Notes: generated by a model not told the origin, from the letters alone. Counted from the first letter of the stretch, positions 12,516-26,119 are shown. The stretch: 64,000 nucleotides of DNA from Epiperipatus broadwayi (GCA_028023455.1 JAQFVV010000020.1:4201092-4265091), one strand, 5' to 3'. Made by a program: numbers and translations.

Positions 12516-15500
12516 GATACATAAATGGTGAAATGTCAATTTATATTTAATTAGCACACTACAAGCAAAAGCTTCTGCATCAGTCCTCTGTAAAGAAGCA
12601 ACCAAGAATAGGTCATTATTTATCATACTTGCCAATTTATGGACATATACTTTTGGTTTTAATTTTTAGCTTAAAATAGATAAATACTTCAGAGTAATTA
12701 GAACCTGAAAAAAATAGTTTTACATAACTATGATCAAACACAGATCATGAGCATGGTAGTAAAAAACCTTGTTAGCAATAATAGGGCATTTATTTGTTGT
12801 TATTATTATGATTTGAGCTCAAATCGGGGATGAATAAACTTGAAAATAATATCAACAAATTTGAATTTGAGATTTCTTCCCAAAGATAGAAAAACTACTG
12901 AGCATCTAGAATTGGTGAGTTTGATATTACCTTTTTATTACTGTTTATCTAAGAGATTGTAAAATAACTTTCTCCTCTGATGGATTATTTTAAGGTTGTT
13001 ATATTTTTGTTTTTAATTTATATATTTATCAATTTTTTAAAGTTTGTCAGTTTAAAAAAAATCATTAAATTGATTATATAATCAATTGCCAAATTCTAAA
13101 ACAATTACGGCAAATATAAATTTACATAATGGTGACCTCACTTATAATCAAATCAATAATCAATGAGTATTTGATGGTAATGCTAACAACTTGTTTCTGG
13201 GTGATTGGTTTTATCATCATAAACTAATTTTGATTATTCTTGATCTTAAAAATATATATATATTTCTCCACTATTCAAAAAATTCACTTCATATTCTGGA
13301 GATAAGATTTTTTCTTTTTAATACAACTTATTTGAGATCTGTTATGACAAATGTTTATAGAGAACATATTGTACATTTTATCATTAAATTAAGATTTATA
13401 TAACAAATTCAAACACATCAACGAAACTTAATTAAAAAGGCTAATCTTTTTGTTATACATCTATTTATTTACAACTTTTAATAGTCATATTTACTAAGGC
13501 AATAAACCTAAAGCATGTGTGGTTGAAAATGCGAAGGTAGGGACCTCTACAGGTCTTAATCACAAGCTTATGCATTGGAAGAAAAGACGGGAACCCTTCT
13601 TTACTTCTAATAGTGAAAATATTTCTTTTTTTAATTATGTATAATAATTTTGGTCATAAACGTAAAAATCTAAATTAAAAATAGTTTTCTTTTAAAAAAA
13701 TCCACATGAAAAGCTCTAAACTTATCAACAAATAAAAATGCATTCCCCATATTCCATTTCCTCTTATAATGAAAATAAGAAAATAAAAGCGCTGAACAAA
13801 ACACCATTGGTTGATATAGGATACGCATGTCCAAATATTTCCGGATCTTTTGAAAAAATGAATTAGAAAACTTGTTAACACCCAACGAAAAAATAATTTA
13901 TAAATGAAAAAACAGAAATAAAGTCACCTTTATTAAATTTTTGGAAAGTTAACACCTATCAAAAAAAAAATTGAAGTGAGAAAGTAGAGTTAAATGACTG
14001 CCGTAAGTGAAGTTTGTTTTTGACTTTAGAAGATTGATTTTGATTTTTACTTTGAAACAAAAATAAACAGTAATAACAATAATAATTTCCAAGAAAGGAA
14101 TGAAATACTGTAAATGATATGGTCAAATTTATAATTGTATGCGGTTTTTATTAGGGTAAATTTGAGTTTTCATTTTGTGCCTTTAAAAGTTTTTATTTTT
14201 GCTTTCACTAGAATTGAATAGTATAGTATGTCCGGCAATTACTTTTATGTGACTATTGAGGTGATAACTTTGCTTTTTCTGGACTGTATAAAACAGACTA
14301 AGTCTAAGTTTCAACAATGTTAATATAATTAATGTCCTCCTGGAATTAAATACTTTGTTACAACAGATTTGTTGTACTTTTCTTATTACAAACTTTATAT
14401 TGAAATAAATTTTTTGGCCCACTGATAGAAAATAAATATTTAACAATCGCTTTATTAAAGATGTTAGATAATGTATATTTTTGGCTATTAATTTACGGAC
14501 TTCAAAAAGTCTTATGTCAAAAGACAGAGAATCAGCTTTAAGAAACCATATTTATAAAATTGCTTTTCACTTAATTCTTAACACATACATATGGAATTCC
14601 ATTAACAGCAATGATTTAGATAGAAGATGCCTTAATTAACTTAAATATAATTACCTGCTAGTTTGTTTTGTTTATAACGCAGCAACTCTTTGATAGTATT
14701 TATTTTTAATTTTCCAACAATATGAAGGACGGTAAGATGGCAACAAGTTGTTACTAACTCCAGAAAGGTAGAGTCTATATTTTGGCTACTTCCATCTGTT
14801 TCTAAGCACAAGCGTTCTAAAAAAAAAAAAGGTAAATATATATATATAAAGCTAAACTAATCAATAAAATAATCAAAATTACCCCAAATTCAATACTCTA
14901 ACAGACTAGTCACACACAAAAAATCCCTAAAACACAACTGATAGTTAGTGTATGGACACAAGATGCAAAAGAAGTATTTGGTTTTTTCCATATGTGTGCT
15001 GCATCAGCTTAATATTACCTCCAATGTCTGCATAGAATGATTGGCCCTGTACCCTTTGCTAAAGATAGTGATAATAGTAAAAAGGATAGGTCAAAGAGAT
15101 TATAACTAGATATGAAGGTGATAGATTATGACAACATCTTTTGACCTAATTACATTTTTTGTATAACTAGTGCATGTAACAACAGTTACTGTAGGGAAGA
15201 TCTAACTATAATATTACTACTATTATAAAGAAAAGCAGATCTCATTATTTCTATTCCAACACTATCTGGTGTAAACTTAATCTATGTGTGCTACTGATTA
15301 CTTAAGCTTACAATAGATGGCAGTATAGTTGAGTTTAAAAAAAACAATTGCTTTTATTTATTAATACTGTAATAAGATGAATTAATGCATCAATAAATGG
15401 GTTGACATTAGTACTCTAATAATAATAAACAGCTGTGACACATATCATTCAATCTACAACTACATATTGTATCAGTCAAGTTTGTACATTCATGTAACAG

Positions 15501-16576
15501 AATCTAGAATCCAAGCAAAGAGACCCAAAGATGACCAGTGCAAGGTGGTGAAATCTCGAGACTGACCACTCTTCAACTCATTTACCCATGCTCCAAGACT
15601 CAATACCCTATGGATAACACACTTGAGAGTACAGTTGCATAACTTTTCTTCATAGCTGACATAGGTCAGAGAGAATCATGAAACTCCAGGTAAAAACTGC
15701 TCTTATTAATTAAAATCTATTATCTAACTAATAGGAATTTTATTAATCCATAGTGTCTATAAATAACTAGGGTGGGACTAAATTGAATTAATGAAACAGA
15801 GAATGAAATATATTAACTTAATTATACATTTTATTTATAACAATGAATCAAAATTAAAATAATATATATATATATAATTCACTAGCATATTAAAATGCAT
15901 ACAGGCATTTGAATGAATGAAGAGATAACATACTCTCTTCTTACAGATTAATTATGGACAGATTGACACAAGTAATAATTAATGCTTTATATAAGATTAG
16001 CTTTAATATGCTCTCATCTTATGAATTTAATTACAGAAAATATGTAATAATCACTACGTTATGTCTATAGAGAGTGTTATGCCAATTCCAATAAACTTGT
16101 CACTGTTATCTATAAGTAACCATACTAAGCCTTGATTAAAACTAATAATTCATTTTATTATTACAAATATTTATATCTAAAAGTGAGCCTATATATTAGC
16201 GCAAATAACTTAGATCAAACATGGCTTTCAAGAGTATTTTAGACAAATACTGAATACGATATAATAAGGAGGTAGAGTTGGCTGCTCTAGATTTATTAAT
16301 GTGCACAGGCAAATAACAATAGTAAAGGTCGATCTGTGAATGGATTAAGAAATCAAGGGTTCTTGTGACAAACACCGGTCCCCAAACACTGGTACCCTGT
16401 GATCAATCATCATGCTGCAAAAAGAACATTTAGTTCAGAAGTGGTGAGGAACTGATGTACTAACCTGGCATTCAACTCAGGATTCACTACTACCCTACCC
16501 TATGAAAGGAAGATGTGCTGGCTTCACCGTGGCTCCATCTTAATACGTAAATATATAGCAGCAAAATGAGAAAATA
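12516..16576. other. No gene recognised
   Basis: About 4 kb of AT-rich DNA. The paired minus open frames at 13670-13885 and 14183-14446 have low-complexity translations and no known motif. A TA microsatellite lies near 14838. A slightly more GC-rich stretch at 16330-16550 looks like old repeat sequence, but I could not assign it. Confidence 0.4.
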
Positions 16577-16697
16577 TTTAATGAAATAATTCAAAACAAA
16601 GCAAAACTCTCCATACAGTAGTGCCATCTTGTGCCAACAAGAGCAATCAATGAATGCCAGAAGGCTTGTGCATAAAATCCCTACCTAGTGCCTACTC

Positions 16698-16756
16698 ATC
16701 CAATATCCCCAGACTAGTTTCTGGCTTGTTGCCTTCATCAGTGAGGAGCCTTGGAT
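16698..16756 (-). ncRNA. Hammerhead ribozyme motif D (intact core)
   Basis: On the minus strand: outer stem ATCCAA, CTCCTCA, CTGATGA, GGC-AACAA-GCC, GAAA, palindromic stem III ACTAGT, cleavage triplet GTC, TGGGG, internal loop ATA, TTGGAT. Every core residue is conserved. The only irregularity is the A-A pair at the base of stem II seen throughout family 1. Confidence 0.75.
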
Positions 16757-17180
16757 CTGAGAGCACTGCACCTAGATCTTAGGATCTAATACAACCCTCT
16801 AGCAGCCACCTTTTAACTCTACTTAATTACAAAACTATGAGAATGAAATTGAAAACACAAGATGGCACTACTGTATGGAGAGTTTTGCTTTGTTTTGAAT
16901 TGTTTAATAACAATTATGAGCTAGTATGAGATAGTGATCATGTGATGTTTAGTGGTTTAACACCAATCCTGCCTAATAGGATAGTTGTGGCTATGGTTGT
17001 TAAAAAGCCAAAGTCACAAAATGTATGGGTGCTGAATTGAGTTCAGACTGTTATTGAGCTTGGATTGAAAATATTATTGTGTTTTCAATTTCATTCTCAT
17101 AGTTTTGTAATTAAGTAGAGTTAAAAGGTGGCTGCTAGAGGGTTGCATTAGATCCTAAGATCTAGGTGCAGTGCTTTCAG

Positions 17181-17239
17181 ATCCAAGGCTCTTCACTGAT
17201 GAAGGCCACAAGCCAGAAACTAGTCTGGGGATATTGGAT
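17181..17239 (+). ncRNA. Hammerhead ribozyme motif E (intact core)
   Basis: ATCCAA at 17181-17186 pairs with TTGGAT at 17234-17239. CTTCA pairs with TGGGG at 17226-17230 using two G-U pairs where motif C has one, so a C-to-T change keeps the helix. CTGATGA is at 17196-17202, GAAAC at 17216-17220 and GTC at 17223-17225. All core positions are intact. Confidence 0.75.
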
Positions 17240-17416
17240 GAGTAGACACTAGATAGGGATTTTATGCACAAGCCTTTTGGCATCCATTGATTGCTCTTGT
17301 TGGCACAAGATGGCACTACTGTATGGAGAGTTTTGCTTTGTTTTGAATCGTTTAATAACAATTATGTGCTAGTATGAGATAGTGATCATGTGATGTTTAG
17401 TAATTTAATGAAATAA

Positions 17417-19990
17417 CAATCTCATCCGTTAAGCAAAGGATTATTAGCTTGATCAATAGAAACCAATTTTTCTATGCCATATATATATATGCTACTGACG
17501 GGAATAATTATATAGTCTTTCTTTATCAAGTTCAGTCTATTCAGTTATTTATCAATTAATTAACATCTTAAGGAGGGAAAGTATATTTACATGGATTTAA
17601 AAATAAGTTAAAAATATACTTATAAATATCATCAAGGCTAGTTTAATTCTTAATTAAAAAAACAAATTTAACACTTGCAAATTTCTGATTAAAATGAGCC
17701 ACATTTTAAATTTAAATCAATCAATAATTTATAAGAATAACAATGAGCACAGAGCAAGTCATTATTATTTATAGAATAGAATTTTAAAACAGCATGCAGA
17801 AATGACGCTATAAAATAATTATATGAAGATATTTAAAATACTATCTTCTTGAAAATATATTGAAATTAAGTGCTTTCTATTTCGAAACATTGTCATATAA
17901 TACAATAAATATTTAGATTAAAATAATCAAGAAAGACATATATATATAGACATAACCACAGTGACATAATTTAAATTAGGAAAATATTAAATTCAAAGTT
18001 ACAAGTGTTATTGATCAAGTACAGTAATATAAAATTACATCAAATTTAACAGTAAAAGTTATAAAGTGACATGAAGCAGATTTTTTATAAATTTTCATAA
18101 TAACTATATTATTTTTTGATCATGAGTAAAAGAGTTTTGATATTTTCGAGCCTCGACAGAAAAAGAACATAAATATTTGCTAGTAGTTAAAGCAAGTGGT
18201 GGAATAATTTATGACATATATAAAAAATTCCTCAATATTAAATCATGATTTATGATTACAAATATTTATATAATGTACTCTGAAATGCATATAGGGAAAA
18301 CAATTGTGCTCTACTTTTGACTGCTCTCTTCCCTAACATGGCTTGATGAAACTTCCATTATTTACTTTACCATTATACCCAAAAAGATGTCTAGTGTCCA
18401 AGATGAAGTGGACACAGAAGCATCAAGAGATAGACCAGTTAATGATCAACATGTTTATATTTTAAACGATGCCAGGAGACAACACTGCACAAGCAATCCT
18501 TTGCCAGAGAAAAGTGGTATGGAGAACTAAACTGTTTATTATGGATCTTCTTGCCAAAACATCATGGACTATTACCAGGATGATTCAATGAACTTTGATT
18601 CATTTATTAATTTTTCAGCAATTGATCATTATTGTAAAAAAAATTTAATGTTTTCTTTTGTTCATTGTTTTATTTTCATACTCAGAAGTGAGAACTTCAC
18701 AATTTGTGCTGTAGAAGATTCCATTTTTAATTTTAGCAGAAAAGAAAAAAAAAAGGGGGGGGGGTTAAACTTAGTTATTTTTTATTATTGTAAATAAAGT
18801 TTAGATCAGCCCACCAAATTTCTAGTGACTTAACATCTAGTTACCCATATAAATGGAGGTAAGAGCTTCATCTATTAACTCGGATTAATTACAACATTTG
18901 ATTAACAATTGTTACGTGTTATTTTGATGTGAATGACTATCTTGTGTAAATCCCTTTATATATCATATGTATTTAAACATACTTTGGGGAACCTAATCAA
19001 GTAGATTTTCAAATAAAAATGACCATGATATTACTATGAACGTGTCAATGGATACTTAACATAGATAGATAGTGTCATGATCATTTTAAATCGTTACTCT
19101 TTTTTTCATAATCTTGTAAGTAATGATGTCATAATGGACTTCTACCATTGGGAAAAGGGGATGGATTCATAAGATTATTAATTGATTGAATGGTAGAGCT
19201 TCATATTTGACACATACATAATTACATTTTTTATTATTGTTAAAATGTTTTATTTTTAATTTGTTTCATCATGTTTAATAAATGTTAAACAGTTTGTATT
19301 ATTCTGTTCTCTGATTTATTGAGTTAACTTTGCATTCAACAGTATAAATATTAGTCTTAATAGGCACACACACCTATTTCACTCTTATATAATAGTTTAA
19401 TAACAAATTGAGTACCAATAATGCTAGTTGTAACCTATATAAAGGTGCAAAAGTTTTTACATGTAACTGTTTATACCTGTTAAGAAAGTCAAAGGCAAAT
19501 TCTCCCTGGCTTCGAATATTAGGGCATAACGTAACTGAAAAGGGGAAGCGGTGGATAAACTAACCTAAATTGTATCTGAAATTAATAAATAGGTAGAGAG
19601 CTAGTCGGTTAAATGTAGATGTAGTCATTGGTTGTGCATTTCATTGCATTATCATCAGCATCCTACTCGAAGACTCAAAGTCCAACCGTAGTTTGATGCG
19701 GCTTTTTCCTTTTTTCAACCTGGTGGAATTACGCAGACTGTTACAATACACTCAATTATATCATGATTATTTTATTTAGCAAAATATTTTTAACATCCAT
19801 GCCTGAAAAGATTTAATATTTTCTTCATATTAAATAGCTACTTCTTCTTAGATACAGCTAAATGCACTTTCAGAGTTGTTTACCAGAATTATAGCTCTCG
19901 CCGATTGTCTAGGTATGCTACGCTATTAATATTAAGAAATAATTATGCATGCATGTTTATTTAAATTAGATTTTTACATATTTCACTTAG
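17417..19990. other. No gene recognised
   Basis: AT-rich, with a short A-run/G-run junction near 18738-18765. The 77-codon frame at 18564-18797 has no recognisable domain. Confidence 0.4.
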
Positions 19991-19999
19991 TCAAATCAT

Positions 20000-21200
20000 G
20001 AAGACTATTTTTTTTCTTTTAATGATGTGATTGTGGTTGGCAATAAACTATGCCTCTTTAACTTGTATTTTCCTGTTGTTTCATTCCATGCAAACTGGAT
20101 TGATATTCTGTCGATTGAAGGTATGATCAAATTGTAGTTCATGTTTCCAGAAGACAGACTTATATTCAGATTATTCTTTGCAAGCTTATATAAGTATTTG
20201 TGTTGAGCAATTATGGTAGTGATGTTTGCTTTTGACTCTTCAGAGTATACATTTCTACAAGATGGATATCTACATTGGATTTTATATATGATCTGTGGCA
20301 TGTTCCCCAATGGCAGTTTATCTTTGCTGTTATTAGTTATTCTGTTAAGATTAGAGAGATTAAAAAACTGACATTGAATGTTGATGGACCAATCTTTTTT
20401 TTTGATTTTATTTGTTAAATTTGGGGGTGTATGCCATGCTCACCCATGGTTTAGTTTCTTCCTTAGATTGCACAAGCTGTTTTATATTTTTATAAAATTG
20501 TTTGACTACACTTAATAGGATGTTTTTGTTGTAGCCTACATCACATAGATCTTTGAGATAGGAGTCTATATTTGTTTTCCTGTCAGCTTTCTATTTACAA
20601 AGGTTTAGATTTCCCTTTAAGAAGCCTTTGATTCCAACAAGCTTATGTACCAAGGGTGTGTGGGTTTGCAGGGGAATAGCATCGCTAATTTTGAATGGTT
20701 TCACAATTATTTTGAAATCCAGTTGATTCTTGTTCTTTTGGATTAACAAGTCCAAAAATTGCAGGCCTCATGAAATGGTTTTGAGTTCAATAACTCCATG
20801 TTAAGGCCATTTCTTGTGATGATAATTCCTGTAATTGTGCAATAGTTTCTTCAGGGCATGCATTAGCATGTCATCAACATATTTATTTATAATATGTGGG
20901 TCTTCAACTACGAATGTAAGTATAATTTTTTTTCAGCACTAGCAGGTGTTAAGCTGCCTGCAATGTCATTTATAGGCAGATTCATTGGCCATTGAACTCT
21001 ACATAATGCAGAATTCGTTGGTGAATTTAGCTGTAATGTCTTTATCAATCTAGCAGAGAGCATCAATGATAAAATCTCATTTTTGAGAACTACAGCCTAT
21101 TTTAGTGAGAGATTTTGTATTAATACAGTAGATAGCTTTACAGTACAAAACATAATTCAGTGATATCTAATGATGCTAATTTGAAGTTTTGTTTCATAAA
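20000..21200 (-). pseudogene. Penelope-like element relic (RT C-terminal half + GIY-YIG)
   Basis: Read on the minus strand, the RT catalytic box NKYVDDML lies at about 20890-20864. It is followed by LLIQKNKNQLDFKIIVKPFK, then HTPLVHKLVGIKGFLKGN and DSYLKDLCDVGYNKNILLSV, the order seen after the YVDD box in Penelope-like RTs. A GIY-YIG endonuclease segment follows, beginning PQIIYKIQCRYPSCRNVY and EHK-like AQHKYLYKL (20310-20005). Penelope-like elements are single-ORF retroelements with this RT/GIY-YIG fusion. The frame shifts and stops several times, and the palm upstream of YVDD is not recognisable. It matters here because Penelope-like elements are known carriers of hammerhead ribozymes. 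Confidence 0.8.
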
Positions 21201-21289
21201 TAAAATTATAAATATAAACGAAAGAAAAAAGTAATTTTATATATAATGGTCAATGGATGGATGCTGATATGGTTATATCTTTAAGTATG

Positions 21290-22000
21290 GTACTATCAAT
21301 GTTCATATAGTGAGTTAAGTACAATAATAATAAATAAATAAAATATTTAGGCCATATTTCAGGATTGAATTCATAATCATCTGATGAATACTAAACAAAA
21401 ATGTTCCAGGAATATATCTGTCCTTCAAGATTTTTGCAATAATATTTTCAATCTTTATGCTAACACTGTAAAATTTCAATAATTAATCTGATCAATACAT
21501 TACCCCAACTTATAATATTTATACAAACCAATAATCACATGAGTTACCTCCGGCTGAAACAGAACCATAAACATCATATTTCAATCTGACAATTTTTCAT
21601 ATTAAAAAAAAACTGAAACACCAATATGTAAAGAGTAATAATAAAATAATTCATTTACAGATTAATAACCAAATTATTTCAGTATATACAAAATCAATTT
21701 CTAAAATCTACAAATTTAATTTCCAATATCAAGTAAACATTATACATTCCATTAATTAACATTTTATATAAGAACAAAATCAGATATTACATTTAACAAT
21801 TGAATCCACTTTTCTTTAATTAATCTCATGGCCTTCTAATGTAAATTGTTTTTTTTCAATAACATAAATAAATTCTTATCTAACTATCCATTTTAAACTT
21901 TAACAATAAGTTACATTTTTCTTAAATAATTTTTCTTCTAAATTATATTTCAATTTATGTTTCACAAGCAAATATTGAAAGACAATAAGCAATAAACTAT
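21290..22000 (+). repeat. Partial third copy of the 1.5-kb repeat
   Basis: Landmarks CATATTTCAGGATTGAA, then CACATGAG, GAAACAGAACCATAAACAT, TCTGACAATTTTTCATA and CTGAAAC occur in the same order as at 38600-38840 and 45285-45545. The copy is more diverged and shorter. Confidence 0.55.
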
Positions 22001-22029
22001 AATCAAATGTCCTCAAAAATGTGCAAGGT

Positions 22030-22460
22030 TGATCCCTGGTCACATGTTTATGCTAATTTTTTGGTCATTTCCCAGTTATTATTTTTTGATCTTTGATTTC
22101 TAAAGTTATTTGATTTTGGGAGGTCACATAATTATGCTAATTGTTTGATCATTTTCTAATTATCAATATTTTTCATATTTGATTTCTAGAGTTATTCGAT
22201 TTTTACTTTTTGGTCATTTGGTTATGTAATTTTTTTTATGTCATTTCTTCCTAATTACTAATATTTGCTAAATATTGTTTTCTGATATTTGATTTAGATA
22301 AAAATGTAGGGCTTTTTTGATCGCATGATTTTTTTTGTCATTTTCTGAATACCAATATCTGCTAAATATTGCTTTTGAAATTTTGATATTTTTTGATTAT
22401 GCTTATTTTTACCAAATTTTTGAGTTTTGAATTTTTTGATAAAAAATGCAAGTTAATGTG
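22030..22460. repeat. Degenerate tandem repeat
   Basis: The cluster TTTTGGTCATTT ... CTAATTATCAATATTT ... ATATTTGATTTCTAGAGTTATT recurs about four to five times at roughly 90-100 bp spacing with heavy divergence. It is AT-rich and non-coding. Confidence 0.6.
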
Positions 22461-22740
22461 AACTGAAGAAAATATTTAGAATACTTTGTTATTACTTTTG
22501 GTGATATGATCTGACAGTTTTTATCACTTGGTTGTGTCATCAATGGTTTTGGAGCTTCCTTTGGAGTCCAAAATGATGATAGTGCTCTAACTTGACACCA
22601 ATTTTTGCAACTAATAATGGGTTAATTTACAAATCTGTTTGAAGTCCCTAAGGGATCTGATTCTATGATGAAATCCATATGACAATTTTTACAGTAGTTT
22701 ACAATATTATTATTTTTATATTTATTCTATACTTATTACA

Positions 22741-22930
22741 AATATAGATATTAAATATATTCCAACAGATAAACAAGTAGACAGATAATAAATAGATAGA
22801 TGAATAAATGAGTATATGATTAGATAAATAGATAGATTGATTGGGTACTAGAAAGATAGATTGACAAACTGGTAAAAGATTAAGTAGGTAGATTGCAAGG
22901 TTGGTATATAATCGTAGGTAGATAAATATA
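22741..22930 (-). repeat. Degenerate GATA/ATAG-type microsatellite
   Basis: Scattered GATAGATAGAT and ATAAATAGATAG units are decayed relative to 11697-12515. The related minus frame at 22699-23073 reflects this repeat, not a gene. A similar patch lies at about 24600-24690. Confidence 0.7.
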
Positions 22931-25900
22931 TACTGTATATATATTGAGCTGCCCACCTTCTTTATTTTATATAACAATAAATAAAATATAAAATATTCGC
23001 CCTTCCTTACTAAAACCATCCAATCTCTGAAGGTCTGGTCCTCAGGTAGAGTGAACAATATCATTGGCAGCAAGCTACCAATAATATAAACACTCTGCTA
23101 TTAGACAAATACTGGTCAACTAAACACTTTATTTATTTTAAGGTAAACCCTTTAGGCGCCAGTTAATCACATAGTAATTAACATGTTTACCTGACCAGCA
23201 ATGAATCTAGTACCTGAGATCCCAGCTAGCTCATCGAATTGTAGCTGCTTTAAAACAAAACTCCGCCCAATCTAAAAATTCTATTTTTCATAATAATGAA
23301 GATTTATTATACGTTAAACTTTGGCGTCCTTAAAAAACAAATCCTTATTTTAAAAGAAAAATTATCCCTATTCTTTTCGTTGTAACTTAATCATTTCTCA
23401 ATAATAATTAAGTCTTTCCATTCTCACTTTACTAAAAATATTATTTCAGCATAAGTATGTGTATTCATATATCAATATAAATATTTCAACGACAGTTTAA
23501 ATCTTTTTTTTCTTCCTTAAAACAATCGTTTTGTTTTATAATTCAATCACGCACACTCTCTTCATTTAATAAATGTTTTAATACATTATAAATAACCATA
23601 ACATATTAAATTAAAATTCACACATACATACAATTAATGCCTCTGAATAAAGTTGAACACAGAAGCCGATATCATTTATATCTTCCAGATATTAATCTGT
23701 AAAGTTGAAAGTTTTATTTATTTATTTATCGCAGTTTTTTTTAAAAAAAAAAACAAGAATTAGAGAATAGGAAAATTAAACATTACCTAGGATTAGAAAT
23801 CTGATTTGATGTAAATACAGCAAAAAGTAATTTCTATAGAATGTTATCTCTAACCGGTTAGCGCTAAACTCTATGTAACTCTTCCCTGAATTCATGATGT
23901 TACATGGCCTTCGTGGCTCTCAGCATAGATGCTCCATTGCTCTGTTGACTTTATCTGATCATGGTATTGCAGAGAAGGCTCCAGTTAGCTGCACGATACG
24001 ATGAATTTAACAATGGGGTCATTTTGTCTGAATAGCAATTTATATAGTTTTCTTTTGATTCTTTGATTTTATAAAATATTTTGAAATATTTTTAAAATAT
24101 AATAATAATGGAATATTGAAATTAAAACCGTCTTAACAATGACAAAGTTTTCTTATAACCAGCATTTTTTATCTCATGAAATCCTTGTACATTTACTTCG
24201 CTCTGATTGGCGTTCTATTTTCTTTTTTTTATTCAAAATTTTTACACCCACACACATTTAATTCTTTTATTACAAAACAAAACTAATTTTTCTTTATTAC
24301 TTTTTATTATGAACTAATCAAAAGTAATATTAAATTATTTTTATTTCACTTTTTTTTAAAAAAAAAAATCTTACCCTCCTTTTAAAATTGTTTAGCATTT
24401 ATTTTTTCTTTAATAATAAGCCCTCCTACCCTACTCTTTTATTTTTTAATTTTCTTGTCCTTCAACTTTTAACTTTTATTTTAACTTAATTTTCCCACTT
24501 TATTTTTTAAAGGTGAAATTTATTAAATATTATTACTTTTAAAGAATATTATACATTCGGTCACGATGTACCTCTGTACAATATACATAAGTAGATGGGT
24601 GGTAGTAGACAAACAGATAGATGGATAAACAGATAGACAGACAGACAAGCAAACAGATAGATAGTTAAATAAATGAGTAATTAGTTAATTAAATAACGGA
24701 TGTCGCCGAATGGTAAATAGGTGTGAGAGGTAGGTGATGGTACAGATGGTTTGAATGTGTAGGCATATAAATGAATATATATCCTGTATCAATGAAATTT
24801 GATGGAAATGAAAATGTAAAACATTGAAATGAAGAGGACAATTAAAATAGCTTGCACAAAAGAACTCATGTGCAGTTAATCATATCCTCATCTTGTTGCA
24901 AAGTAAACTAATTACATTTATGATTGTATTATATAGTAATGATCAGTGTTTTTTTTTATTATCATGCAATACCAAAACATTTCCAGGCGAGACAGATGGT
25001 ATGTCGTAATAAAATGCTGAACTTGAAGTGAAAAACATTGTAAAGTTTTTCCCTGTATTTCCACAGAAAAATTTTTAAATCAGTTAAGTGCCTCTGTATC
25101 TCTAATTTGGATGCGGAACAGAGAAATCCATTCTACACTCAAGTTTCTATTAAACTGTCTATGTTCTTTGTTGTGCCTCAATATTTCATTAATAAAAATT
25201 GATATTTTTAAATAACCATATTTTAAACTTAACAGCAATAAATGAGAGAAAAAAAGTACCTTTTACAATATGTAAAATCCTTTTTGTCAATACCTCATCT
25301 GCCATACTCCATCTTTTTTTTACAATCAAGTACAAACTTAGGACTCGTCCAGATAAATCAGCTGGAAGAGCAGAATCTCTGCACTCTGATTTAAAATAAA
25401 TGTGTACAAGTAACGTTTAACTAGACCAATTATGATGACAATTTTTAATAACAATTAAAAAAACTATATAAATAAAACATACTTCAGACCCAACGATATT
25501 CTGGGCTTTTAAGTCTTGAAATAGATTCTCGTAAATACTAAGCGTCAATTTAAAAGACAATATTCTTTTCTCATAATCTTAGCTGGACTTTATTGTGCTG
25601 TTTTACGGATGTGACGTTTGAATGAATGGGTGTGCATTATATTCATTTTTCCATATAAATGTAGACCACTTGTTTAATTAAATTATTTCAAATATAACTA
25701 ATATATATGAAAACATTTAAATATACAAAGAAATAATTTACAATTAAATTCCAACTATATTCTTAAAAAAGTTTCAATAATATAAAGTAATAGTAAGAAT
25801 AATCTTTTTTAAAAAAGTGAGGAAAGTCCAAACAGAACGTTGAGAAGAATATAAAATACAAAACTTTTGCAATACAACAAGCCACCAGAGCAATTCCCTA

Positions 25901-25943
25901 TCATTGACTTTCACCTTTAGATTTAAAAAGAAAGTGAACATTT
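22931..25943. other. No gene recognised
   Basis: AT-rich spacer with homopolymer runs (24345-24370). A moderately GC-richer patch at 23850-24005 could be an old SINE-like repeat, but it has no clear A/B boxes. Confidence 0.4.
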
Positions 25944-26033
25944 TATAAACAAAGAGCTTTGCTAGTTGCTCAACAAGCTTTGTGATAAATACTGAGCAAG
26001 AGAAAGCACTTAAAATATCTCTATCAGAACCCA

Positions 26034-26090
26034 CACCCAAACCCCAGACCAATGGTTTCATGCTTTGGCACTCCTCAGTGAAGTGCTAGG
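26034..26090 (-). ncRNA. Hammerhead ribozyme motif H (family 2, full consensus)
   Basis: On the minus strand: CACTTCA, CTGAGGA, stem II GTGC-CAAA-GCAT, GAAA, CC-ATT-GG stem III, GTC, TGGGGT. Every invariant residue of the hammerhead core is present: C3 U4 G5 A6 N7 G8 A9, G12 A13 A14, A15.1-U16.1 and C17. Stem II is four pairs including G10.1-U11.1. Stem III is three pairs with a three-base loop. Stem I has an inner six-pair helix (ACTTCA/TGGGGT) and a short outer helix after an internal loop. Cleavage is predicted after the C opposite plus-strand position 26047. This is the best canonical copy in the window. Confidence 0.8.
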
Positions 26091-26119
26091 TTAGTATCAG
26101 AGACTAGAGCTATAAATAC

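Larger units (their letters stand above)
16590..17403 (+). mobile_element. Composite family 1 insertion: inverted partial dimer with 13-bp TSD
   Basis: The whole 814-bp block is flanked by TTTAATGAAATAA at 16577-16589 and 17404-17416. Inside, 16590-16860 is a minus copy of family 1. It abuts, at 16862, a plus copy that begins in the middle of the unit (GATGGCACTACTGTATGG), passes the unit junction and runs through a complete ribozyme to end in GATGTTTAG. The segment from GATGGCACTACTG to GATGTTTAG therefore occurs twice on the plus strand, 447 bp apart, giving the unit length. One TSD around both halves means that they integrated as one event. Confidence 0.85.

Noticed and set aside
17155-17361. 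68-codon frame on the minus strand, with a related one at 58917-59105
   Set aside because: Both are translations of the family 1 ribozyme repeat.
25774-26061. 95-codon minus-strand frame
   Set aside because: It crosses the edge of the inverted ribozyme repeat and has no recognisable domain.
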